This document shows, in pieces, positions 1 through 7,217 of a DNA stretch of 38,047 nucleotides (within the stretch, counting starts at the first letter, position 1; the number at the start of each line of letters is the position of its first letter). The DNA lies in assembly GCF_003052605.1 (NCBI RefSeq), contig NZ_QASO01000075.1, forward strand, positions 1-38,047, in the 5' to 3' direction. The DNA is from Ectopseudomonas oleovorans (lineage in GTDB: Bacteria; Pseudomonadota; Gammaproteobacteria; Pseudomonadales; Pseudomonadaceae). A model generated the notes under the pieces. The model worked only from the letters and a program-made list of their open reading frames with translations. It was not told where the DNA came from and ran no database searches. Position numbers and translations under genes: made by a program.

Positions 1-24
1 GGGTATGCGGATTTAATGGTTGAT
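1..24 (+). repeat. Left terminal inverted repeat of the ISL3 element
   Basis: These 24 bases are the exact reverse complement of 2447-2470. The match stops at base 25 (a against g), which fixes the repeat length at 24 bp. Confidence 0.95.
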
Positions 25-70
25 ATGTGAAGTAGAAAGCGGAAGGGAAAACTAAATCCACAACGGACTA

Positions 71-80
71 AATGGTTGAT
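71..80 (+). repeat. Subterminal repeat of the IS inner-end motif (left)
   Basis: The 10 bases aatggttgat at 71-80 repeat the inner part of the left terminal repeat (15-24). A 9-base inverted counterpart, atcaaccat, lies near the right end at 2400-2408, over the end of the transposase gene. The symmetrical placement suggests secondary transposase-binding sites, which is inference. Confidence 0.5.
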
Positions 81-159
81 AGCTAACCGTGCCGGTCTTT
101 CCAGATCCCCTTCCCTATAGCCATATGTAGGGAACACTTGAAAACTAGGCATATCTGTC

Positions 160-408
160 TTGACAATAGCCCCGGTACAAGAAGCGGGTGTCGTTGTGCT
201 CAGCCAGCCTTTCTTCGCCAAAAGCAATATTGCCACGAAGAGTGGTAGCCTACGGGCTCAGTACCTCCCCAGTTGGGTCATCGCCCGGCTAGAAGGTATT
301 GAGGCGGCTCGGGGTGCATTGCACCATGTCGCGCCGGTCGGCAAGATGGAAGACTACATTGAGCGGATGTTGCGTAATGTCACGCCCTACTTGAACGAGG
401 TGCACTGA
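160..408 (+). CDS. Hypothetical protein, IS passenger
   Basis: An 82-codon frame starting with TTG, lying between the left IS end and the lysE-like gene on the same strand. I do not recognise a family. The predicted product is a small soluble alpha/beta-looking protein with no signal peptide or membrane segment, and its second half is rich in charged helix-forming residues. It might be the C-terminal remnant of a longer protein captured by the element: no convincing ribosome site precedes the TTG, and the frame is open only from near the IS end. Its position suggests co-transcription with lysE, 43 bp downstream. The coding call is moderate only. Confidence 0.5.
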   Translation: MTIAPVQEAGVVVLSQPFFAKSNIATKSGSLRAQYLPSWVIARLEGIEAARGALHHVAPVGKMEDYIERMLRNVTPYLNEVH

Positions 409-451
409 CCATGCATATCCAACCTACTCCCTTGAGGTCACAACAAAGCTA

Positions 452-1072
452 ATGATCGATCTACTTGTTTTCCTCCCGGCATGTTTCGCACTGAACCTGG
501 CGTTCGGCCCCAATAACCTCGTTGCGATGACACACGGTGCGCAAAAGGGCGTAGGGTTTTCCTTTATGGCAAGCACAGCACGGCTTGCCGTCTTCGTGCC
601 CATGATTGCTGCTAGCGCGCTTGGTTTAGGGATGCTTTTGTCTGCTTCGGCGTTGGTCTTCAACGTGATCAAGATCGTTGGTGCCGCCTATCTGGTCTGG
701 ATGGGCATCAAGCTCCTCAGAACAACATCTGGCTCGACTAACCTAAACGCAGATGCAATGAAACCTTCGCTTCGTAAGGCATTCCGTAGTGAGGCGCTGA
801 TCGCCATCAGTAACCCCAAAGCAATCCTCATTTTCGCGGCATTCTTCCCGCAATTCGTGGATATAACGAATTACTGGCTGAGCTATGCAACTCTTGGGAC
901 GGTTTTTATCGCGCTAGAGGCCGTTGCAATAGCGATATATGCGTCAGCAGGGCGTTTTGCAGCAGCTTTCGCAGCAAACAAGCTGCACTGGTTTCAACGC
1001 GCCTCAGGTGGAGGAATGATTGCTTTCGGCATCCTGCTTCTTCTTAGTCGCCAACCTTCGCGTGTTGCCTAG
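452..1072 (+). CDS. LysE/RhtB-family amino-acid exporter, IS passenger
   Basis: A 206-residue polytopic inner-membrane protein typical in length for the LysE/RhtB family, which exports amino acids or related small metabolites. The N-terminal segment with GPNN (about residues 19-22), hydrophobic helices near residues 5-25, 40-65 and 68-88, the ISNPKAIL motif near residues 122-129 and the final helix pair are all typical. Substrate cannot be predicted. The ATG at 452 follows a weak gagg-type site. The gene sits inside the IS, between the 82-codon frame and the transposase, so it moves with the element as a passenger. Its expression could alter export in the host wherever the element lands. Confidence 0.88.
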   Translation: MIDLLVFLPACFALNLAFGPNNLVAMTHGAQKGVGFSFMASTARLAVFVPMIAASALGLGMLLSASALVFNVIKIVGAAYLVWMGIKLLRTTSGSTNLNADAMKPSLRKAFRSEALIAISNPKAILIFAAFFPQFVDITNYWLSYATLGTVFIALEAVAIAIYASAGRFAAAFAANKLHWFQRASGGGMIAFGILLLLSRQPSRVA

Positions 1073-1084
1073 GTTCTTAAGAAC
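1073..1084. promoter_or_regulatory. 12-bp palindrome between lysE and transposase genes
   Basis: A perfect palindrome, gttcttaagaac, lies directly after the lysE-like stop codon and 38 bp before the transposase start. It could be a weak transcription barrier or a protein-binding site controlling the transposase. No T-run follows, so it is not a standard terminator. Confidence 0.25.
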
Positions 1085-1122
1085 GCTTTAGCCAGTTGCT
1101 AGTCGTCTTAAGAGAATAACGT

Positions 1123-2412
1123 ATGACCGAAATGCCCGACAACATCCTGCACCTGCCCTCATACCAGGTGCTGGGCTGCAAAGCCACCGACGATGAAATG
1201 CACTTCCAGGTAGACGCGCCCGATCCCATTGCTTGCGAGGAATGCGGGGTGCAGGGTGAGTTCGTGCGTTTCGGCAAGCGTGATGTTCCCTATCATGATC
1301 TGCCCATCCACGGCAAGCGGGTCACCCTCTGGGTGCTCCGCCGCCGGTACATCTGTCGGGCCTGCGAGGCTACCTTCAGGCCCCAGCTACCGGAGGTGGT
1401 GGACGGCTTCCGCATGACACTGCGGCTACATGAATACGTAGAGAAGGAGTCCTTTAACCACCCCTACACTTTCGTGGCGCAGCAAACCGGATTGGACGAG
1501 AAGACGGTACGGGACATCTTCAACGCCCGCGCCGCGTTCTTAGGCCGCTGGCACCGCTTCGAAACGCCTCGCATTCTGGGCATCGACGAGCTGTACCTGA
1601 ACAAGCGCTACCGCTGCATCCTGACCAACATTGAGGAGAAGACCCTGCTCGATCTGCTGGCCACTCGCCGTCAGGACGTCGTGACTAACTACCTGATGAA
1701 GCTGAAAGACCGGCAGAAGATCGATATCGTCAGCATGGACATGTGGAATCCATATCGAACGGCGGTCAGGGCGGTGCTGCCACAGGCCCGCATCGTGGTC
1801 GATAAATTCCATGTGGTGCGCATGGCCAACGATGCTCTGGAGAAGGTGCGCAAGGGGCTCCGGAAAGAGCTGAAACCAGCCCAGATCCGAACCCTCAAGG
1901 GAGACCGGAAAATCCTGCTGAAGCGCGCTCACGAAGTCTCAGACCGGGAGCGGCTGATCATGGAAACCTGGACAGGCGCATTCCCGCAACTGCTGGCTGC
2001 CTACGAGCACAAGGAGCGCTTCTACAGCATCTGGGACGCCACCACACGACCCCAGGCAGAAGCCGCCCTGGACGAGTGGATATCCACCATCCCGAAGGGC
2101 CAGAAAGAAGTCTGGAGCGATCTGTTTAGGGCGGTGGGCAACTGGCGCGAAGAGATCATGACCTACTTCGAGACGGACATACCTGTCACCAACGCTTTCA
2201 CGGAGTCCATCAACCGACTGGCCAAGGACAAGAACCGTGAAGGACGAGGTTATTCCTTTGAGGTGATGCGGGCGCGAATGCTCTACACCACGAAGCACAA
2301 GAAGAAGGCCCCGACTGCGAAGGTCTCTCCGTTCTACAAGAAAACCATCGGTTACGGACTGCCAGACCTCGCAGAGGAGCTCAACTACGGGGTCGATCTA
2401 TCAACCATCTGA
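1123..2412 (+). CDS. tnpA: ISL3-family transposase
   Basis: A full-length 429-residue DDE transposase of the ISL3 family, acting on the 24-bp ends of this element. The N-terminus has a zinc-finger-like pair of CxxC motifs (CEEC near residue 38 and CRAC near residue 85), followed by a helix-turn-helix region. The DDE core shows the GIDE aspartate near residue 153, a second aspartate in SMDMWNPY near residue 206 followed by the DKFHVV segment, and the glutamate of FTESINRL near residue 361. ATG at 1123 follows a purine-rich aagagaa site. No frameshift or truncation is seen, so the protein is probably active. Confidence 0.95.
   Translation: MTEMPDNILHLPSYQVLGCKATDDEMHFQVDAPDPIACEECGVQGEFVRFGKRDVPYHDLPIHGKRVTLWVLRRRYICRACEATFRPQLPEVVDGFRMTLRLHEYVEKESFNHPYTFVAQQTGLDEKTVRDIFNARAAFLGRWHRFETPRILGIDELYLNKRYRCILTNIEEKTLLDLLATRRQDVVTNYLMKLKDRQKIDIVSMDMWNPYRTAVRAVLPQARIVVDKFHVVRMANDALEKVRKGLRKELKPAQIRTLKGDRKILLKRAHEVSDRERLIMETWTGAFPQLLAAYEHKERFYSIWDATTRPQAEAALDEWISTIPKGQKEVWSDLFRAVGNWREEIMTYFETDIPVTNAFTESINRLAKDKNREGRGYSFEVMRARMLYTTKHKKKAPTAKVSPFYKKTIGYGLPDLAEELNYGVDLSTI
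2400..2408 (-). repeat. Subterminal repeat of the IS inner-end motif (right)
   Basis: The sequence atcaaccat matches the inner end of the right terminal repeat (2447-2455) in the same orientation and is the inverse of 72-80. It overlaps the last codons of the transposase gene. Confidence 0.45.
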
Positions 2413-2446
2413 GGGTAGCATCAGGTTGGTGAGGGGAAGGTGCCCC

Positions 2447-2470
2447 ATCAACCATTAAATCCGCATACCC
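2447..2470 (-). repeat. Right terminal inverted repeat of the ISL3 element
   Basis: Exact reverse complement of 1-24. hsdS sequence resumes at 2471. The minus-strand hsdS frame reads a few codons into this repeat and stops at 2457-2455. Confidence 0.95.
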
Positions 2471-3009
2471 ATTATTTTTACGTGCTCATGACCTGGGAAA
2501 CGGAGGTAAATAAACCACTCCTTGAACAACAGGCGAGCCGCATCTTCAAGCAGTTGAATTCTTCGACGATTATTGTCAATCAATTCATCATATGGGCTTA
2601 GCAGGTCTTCTATGCTTTTTTGCAGCGAGTCCGACTCAGCATAAATTACTTTTCTTGCATGAAGATCATTTCTGTTTACACCAGGAACAGCCGCCTTGTC
2701 ACTTTGCATACCCCTTAATATGTTTTTTAAGAAGTAGTGGACGTATTTCGGACGATTCCCCTTGAAGTCCTTAACATACAAAGCCGTATTTAGCGGCCAG
2801 CAGTCTTGCTCTACATAGTAGACCTCGCCTAGCGTACCATATCGACCGGTAACGACAGCAGGAGCCTTAATTTTCGCTTCATTGTGGTACCCAGTGATAC
2901 CAGAAGACGAGACGACAGGTATATCGCCTTCTATGCGAGAATCATTTGGTAAGTCATAGCCCCTCTTCAGGGTGATGACATCACCTAAAGTGGCCTCCCG
3001 CCAAGTCAT
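2471..3009 (-). pseudogene. hsdS: Type I restriction specificity subunit HsdS, 3' part removed by IS
   Basis: About 180 codons of an HsdS subunit, which gives type I restriction-modification complexes their DNA target. The first target-recognition domain (opening with WREATLGDVITLKRG) and the central conserved helical region (DELIDNNRRRIQLLEDAARLLFKEWF, split here for reference as residues about 140-165) are present. The second recognition domain and distal helix are missing because the ISL3 element is inserted at 2470/2471; the frame terminates at 2455 inside the IS. The start ATG overlaps the hsdM stop by 4 bp (3006-3009), showing translational coupling. The rest of hsdS and probably hsdR lie beyond the left edge. 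A half HsdS can sometimes dimerise, but here it is more likely a dead gene. Confidence 0.9.
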
Positions 3010-5159
3010 ATGCCAAGCTCCTCAAAATTACTGGAAATCTTAGTTGCCAGTAATATCGAATCCTCATTGAGTCCATTTAGCTCAATGTGGATGTCTTTAA
3101 GGGCCTCTTCAAAATCAAAATCCTCATCAACTTCTTCAGGCGAAAACCCCACGTATCGCCCAGGAGTCAAACTCCAGTCAGCGTCTTCAATGTCCTCTAT
3201 GGACACCAGCTTTACCAAGCCTTCCACATCGCATAGCTCTCCATCAGGAAAGCGTGAGAGCAGCCAGTGCGCCTGTTTGTAGAAATAGCGAACCAGTTTC
3301 AATTGTTCTGCAACGGTTTTCCTTGCAGTCTCTACGGCTTTCTTCAGACTGGATCGGCGAGTACCATGTATACCCGCGTAATCCCAAAGCGTACTGTCTC
3401 GTGCAGAGTGCTCACTTTCACAAAGCTCAATGAGCCGCGTGCTGAGCTTGTACGCGTGATCAATCAGCTTAACCAAGTCACGACTATTCTCCGCAAGGTC
3501 TTTGAGGCAGATATCGCTCTCTGTGAAATCGATTAAATCTTCTGCCGTGTCATACGAATGACGTCCCCACCACTCGTGAAGGTCATTCTTCAGGACCTGG
3601 AAGTCAGACCAATCAGCATCAACTTGTTCAATAGCTGTCAACAGTTCGCTATGGAGCGTTACGTGCAACTGCTCAGGATCAGCGCCCTTCTCTAACAGCT
3701 CCAGGAACGGGCGCATGGCGGCATAGAGCCCTTTAAGTGCAGCAATAAAATCTGGCACCGGCTCTGCCAGCAGACTCTCTGATTTTTCACAAGCGTGCGC
3801 TTCAAGCAGCGCGCTATCAATGTAGCCCTGAACAAGCTCGATAAAGCGATCAGTTTGTCCCCGGTATAGCCAAACGATTGAAGTCAGGTTTTTAAGCTGT
3901 TCAGGACTAAAGTCGTAAATTTTGCGGGTAACCTTGCGATAGACATTCCTCGCATCAATCATCAGCACCTTATCTTCGTGCTCTTTTGGTTTGTCCTTGT
4001 TAAGAAACCAAAGCTGACAAGGAACAGTCCGCGTATAGAAGAAGTTGCTGCGAATGTCGATCATGGCATCGACATGGCCGGATTTAATTAACTGCTCACG
4101 CACTTTTGCATCTTCCCGCCCCGCACTCGAAGCCTGCGAGGACATGACAAAACCCGCCCGACCTTTGTCATTCAGGTAGCTGTAGAAGTACTGAATCCAG
4201 AGGTAGTTTGCGTTGGGAACCTTCTTGGTTTTGTTGATGCCTGGGATACCAAAAGGCAGGCGCGGATCATTCTTGATTTTCTCAGCGTCCACCTCATCTA
4301 CGTTGAAGGGCGGGTTCGCCATCACGTAATCAACGTTGCCCCAAAGGTTTTCGTGGGGGTCGTTGTAGTAGGTGATGGCCTGTTCGCCGCCCACCACATT
4401 ACCTTCAAGGCCATGAACAGCGAGGTTCATTTTACAAAGACGGGTCGTGACACGGTTTTTTTCGTGACCGTAGAAGGTCAGCTTGTTCGGGTCTTCCTGA
4501 TGGACTTCCAGGAAGTGGGCGCTCTGTACGAACATGCCGCCGGAACCGCAGGCAGGGTCGAAGACGATACCGTGATCCGGCTCCAGCACGTTGGTGATAA
4601 GCTGCACCAAGGACACAGGGGTGAAGAACTCACCACCGTCATGCGCACCTTGGTCGGCAAACTCCGTCAGGAAGTATTCGTAGATGCGACCAAAGATGTC
4701 GCCTGTAGCCTTTTTCAGCTCATCCGGGTTCAGTGTGCGGAGTAGCTGCCCCAAGACGTCGTTGGGGATGCTGCGATATTCATTCTTGGGCAGCTGACCC
4801 GCCAGATTGGCGTAATCCTTCTCGATGGATTCCATCGCCTTGATGATAGCCTCAGCACGATCATCGGCATCGGTGAGCGCTACCAGGGCGTCAAATTCAG
4901 CCTTGGGATTGAGGTAGATTGCCCCTTTCTGGGAGAAGTCTTCCTTGGTGAGCTCACGAACCTTGCCGCCCCGGCTCGGCAGACTGGCAACGACCTGATC
5001 CTTCACTGACAAAAAGCGACTGTAGGCATGACGCAGGAAAATCAGGCCCATCACGGGTAGGAAGTATTCGTTGCTGGCCAGTTCAGAGTTGCTACGGAGG
5101 GTGTCTGCCGCCTTCCAAAGCCGTCTTTCAATCGCTTCGATGTTCTCTAGCTGAGCCAA
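3006..5159 (-). CDS. hsdM: Type I restriction-modification DNA methyltransferase HsdM
   Basis: An N6-adenine methyltransferase subunit that pairs with HsdS. The N-terminal HsdM helical domain (from LWKAADTLRSN near residue 14) is followed by the AdoMet-binding motif FDPACGSGGMF (about residues 200-210) and the catalytic NPPF motif (about residues 280-283). At 717 residues it is longer than the roughly 500-530 of classical HsdM. The extra C-terminal half looks largely helical and may take over part of the assembly role. The start is TTG at 5159, preceded by an aaagga site 7-8 bp upstream; no better ATG exists nearby. The gene is intact, but its partner hsdS is interrupted, so modification by this complex is doubtful. 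Confidence 0.93.
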   Translation of the reverse strand: MAQLENIEAIERRLWKAADTLRSNSELASNEYFLPVMGLIFLRHAYSRFLSVKDQVVASLPSRGGKVRELTKEDFSQKGAIYLNPKAEFDALVALTDADDRAEAIIKAMESIEKDYANLAGQLPKNEYRSIPNDVLGQLLRTLNPDELKKATGDIFGRIYEYFLTEFADQGAHDGGEFFTPVSLVQLITNVLEPDHGIVFDPACGSGGMFVQSAHFLEVHQEDPNKLTFYGHEKNRVTTRLCKMNLAVHGLEGNVVGGEQAITYYNDPHENLWGNVDYVMANPPFNVDEVDAEKIKNDPRLPFGIPGINKTKKVPNANYLWIQYFYSYLNDKGRAGFVMSSQASSAGREDAKVREQLIKSGHVDAMIDIRSNFFYTRTVPCQLWFLNKDKPKEHEDKVLMIDARNVYRKVTRKIYDFSPEQLKNLTSIVWLYRGQTDRFIELVQGYIDSALLEAHACEKSESLLAEPVPDFIAALKGLYAAMRPFLELLEKGADPEQLHVTLHSELLTAIEQVDADWSDFQVLKNDLHEWWGRHSYDTAEDLIDFTESDICLKDLAENSRDLVKLIDHAYKLSTRLIELCESEHSARDSTLWDYAGIHGTRRSSLKKAVETARKTVAEQLKLVRYFYKQAHWLLSRFPDGELCDVEGLVKLVSIEDIEDADWSLTPGRYVGFSPEEVDEDFDFEEALKDIHIELNGLNEDSILLATKISSNFEELGI

Positions 5160-5285
5160 GTCTCTATCCTTTAGATTTTTCTATGTTTGTGAAGAATGCT
5201 ATGGGGTCAGGACGGATCTAGTACCTAGCCCGGCTCCAAACCTCTAGCAATTGCAGATTTTAAGTTTTTTTATCGCATGTAGCGG

Positions 5286-5954
5286 TCAACAGGTGCTCTG
5301 AAGCGGCAAACGTTGGCAATTTACATTGATCGCTTTCGGGCTGGTCGATGCAGGGCATGCTTCCACTTCAGCCATAAGAAGCAATGCCGACCGCATCCAT
5401 GCAGGCATTCTGCACGCCCTGAGCTTGAGCAACTCTTCGCCACTCATGGCATTGGTGATCGTGGAAACGACCTGAGTGGACAGCCCCTCTTTCCCGAGGT
5501 AGTGGAGAGCGCTGAGCACCATTCCTACTTTCGTTCCTGCATGTTGCAAGCGATCATTGGAAGCATGCCTGAGACGAACCACCGCATTACCAACTTTAAT
5601 GTCGCGCGTCGCACCACTGGTGTAGAAGGTCGGCACCACCTGCATTTGCGTACTGAGGCCTAACCTACGGACAGCCTCCGCTCCGTGTATCTGAATCGTC
5701 TCGCCGTTAGCCTTGGTGATAACGCTCATGATGCTCAGCGGGCTGGGTCGAACCCTCCTGCCGGTGTACGCGCTCAACTTTGGTCGCATGTAAACGCCGC
5801 GAGCGACGCGTTCCAGACAACCTGATTGCACTAGCCTGGAAAGCGCTTTATCGACCGCTGCACGGGAACCGACCTGTGCAAACACCACGCGGGAAAAAGG
5901 CTGCCCCTTCTGCATATATTTGAGTCGGTTCGAGATAGCTTCAGCGACGGACAT
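5286..5954 (-). CDS. DUF6088 / AbiEi-like antitoxin-type regulator, orphan
   Basis: A 222-residue protein with an N-terminal winged-helix (residues about 1-60; ISNRLKYMQKG, then the wing RVARGVYMRP) typical of DUF6088 and AbiEi-like proteins, which act as transcriptional repressors/antitoxins of type IV toxin-antitoxin systems. The usual partner, an AbiEii-type nucleotidyltransferase, is not encoded next to it; 126 bp downstream on the same strand is hsdM. It may be a solitary regulator of the restriction operon or the remnant of a toxin-antitoxin pair. The C-terminal ~25 residues look unlike the rest and could be junction-derived. ATG at 5954 has an agaagg site upstream. Confidence 0.75.
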   Translation of the reverse strand: MSVAEAISNRLKYMQKGQPFSRVVFAQVGSRAAVDKALSRLVQSGCLERVARGVYMRPKLSAYTGRRVRPSPLSIMSVITKANGETIQIHGAEAVRRLGLSTQMQVVPTFYTSGATRDIKVGNAVVRLRHASNDRLQHAGTKVGMVLSALHYLGKEGLSTQVVSTITNAMSGEELLKLRACRMPAWMRSALLLMAEVEACPASTSPKAINVNCQRLPLQSTC

Positions 5955-6127
5955 GAGAGCCTTCTAGGTCCTGGTTTTCTGACGCAAGTAGCGACTATAA
6001 GCCGCGCAGGACAATGCCTCCAGCCTATCAACTAGGGAAACTGGACGATTTCGTGCACCCTTTCAGGCATCATCGATTGGCGGATACCTCCGCGACGCTT
6101 TATCAATCCGCGCAGAGGTGACGACGC

Positions 6128-7183
6128 ATGGAATGCTTCCACATCGACGAAAGTGGCTTCACCGGGTTCGATTTGCTCAACCCAGAGCAACGATTTCAGG
6201 GCGCAGCAGCAGTGGCTATTACCCATGATGAAGCTGCGCGGCTTATTCGCATGCACTTCCCCAAGCTACAGGCGCCAGAGCTCAAATACCACGCGCTGGC
6301 ACGGCGTCCTGGCTACCGGCAGCCGCTGCTGAGCCTTCAACAGGCCGTGCTGGATCAGCACAAGTGCGTAACCTACATCTGCGACAAACGCTACCTGCTG
6401 CTGCTCATGTTCATGGACTACGCAGTCGAGCCGTTCTACTACGAGCGTGGTATGGACTTCTACCAAGACGGCCAGAACTATGCATTGGCTTCGCTGCTGT
6501 ACACGGTCGGCCCCACCTTGCTCGGCAAAGAGGGCTTCGATGTACTGCTCGCTGCCTTCCAGTGGGCTATCAAATCGAAGACTCCGCAAGCCCTGGAGGC
6601 GTTGGTTAAGGCAGTCAGAGAACTGGACTGGCAGCAATTACCCGAAGCACTCGGCCCGCTCGCACTAGCAGCGCCTGAATGCCTGTCCGCGATTGCCACA
6701 CCGGGCGTTTCGACCGACGCGGCGTTGGTGGTACTCCAATCTCTTATCAGCAGGATGGAGGTGATGGCGTCGGGACCGTACAGGGTCGAGCACGACCAAT
6801 CGAAGAATCTACTCACGTACCACGAACTGTTGCAGCGCTACATCGACCACCAAGATGAGATCGAGTTCAGGCAGACGCAAATCGCGGGCATCCGCTTTCC
6901 GCTCAAGCTGTTTTCCGTAAACCAGGTTGACTCGAAGACCAGCCCTGCCGTCCAGATCGCCGACGTCATGATCGGAGCTGCCATTGAGGCAGCCAACGGA
7001 CTGACCGGCCGGCGCGCTCCGCTACTGGACCCGCAGGCCGTGATGTCGCTCTACGCAGAGGATCAGTTTATTCATCTGTTGCCGTCGATCGACTTCGATG
7101 AACAGAAGCGATTCCGCGAGGGGACCCAGGCGGCGGAGGTAATCGATTACTTCGCCAAGCACTTTGGCCCCAATACTTTTTAA
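6128..7183 (+). CDS. DUF3800 domain protein
   Basis: A 351-residue protein whose N-terminal HIDESG motif (residues about 5-10) and late VDSK...QIADVMIGA segment (about residues 268-284) are the hallmarks of DUF3800. That family is widely found in defence islands and is suspected, not proven, to have an RNase H-like nuclease fold. The conserved acidic residues (the D and E of HIDESG, the D of QIAD) are kept. ATG at 6128 follows an agaggtga site. The gene is followed after 34 bp by the gajA-like gene on the same strand, so the three probably form one operon and one defence unit. DUF3800 is not a component of the two-gene Gabija system as first described. Confidence 0.85.
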   Translation: MECFHIDESGFTGFDLLNPEQRFQGAAAVAITHDEAARLIRMHFPKLQAPELKYHALARRPGYRQPLLSLQQAVLDQHKCVTYICDKRYLLLLMFMDYAVEPFYYERGMDFYQDGQNYALASLLYTVGPTLLGKEGFDVLLAAFQWAIKSKTPQALEALVKAVRELDWQQLPEALGPLALAAPECLSAIATPGVSTDAALVVLQSLISRMEVMASGPYRVEHDQSKNLLTYHELLQRYIDHQDEIEFRQTQIAGIRFPLKLFSVNQVDSKTSPAVQIADVMIGAAIEAANGLTGRRAPLLDPQAVMSLYAEDQFIHLLPSIDFDEQKRFREGTQAAEVIDYFAKHFGPNTF

Positions 7184-7217
7184 CGCGGGTAAGGCCGCAC
7201 ACTATCAGGGGCATCTA

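Larger units (their letters stand above)
1..2470 (+). mobile_element. ISL3-family insertion sequence with passenger genes
   Basis: The element is bounded by perfect 24-bp inverted repeats at 1-24 and 2447-2470 and encodes an ISL3-type (IS204/IS1001/IS1096/IS1165) DDE transposase near its right end. Two passenger genes, an 82-codon unknown and a LysE-type exporter, lie upstream of the transposase on the same strand. The element has inserted into hsdS: the hsdS frame runs from 3009 to 2471 and then meets a stop just inside the right repeat. The first base of the window is the first base of the element, so the left flank, and with it the expected short target duplication (ISL3 elements usually make 8 bp), cannot be seen. 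Intact ends and an intact transposase suggest a recent or still mobile copy. Confidence 0.93.

Noticed and set aside
5305..5345. A stretch (ttacattgatcgctttcgg) resembling the junction ttacatgatggcttcgg at 20896-20912, as a possible far attachment site
   Set aside because: The match needs three gaps or changes in under 20 bases and does not go on into the shared ggatacc block, so chance similarity is more likely.
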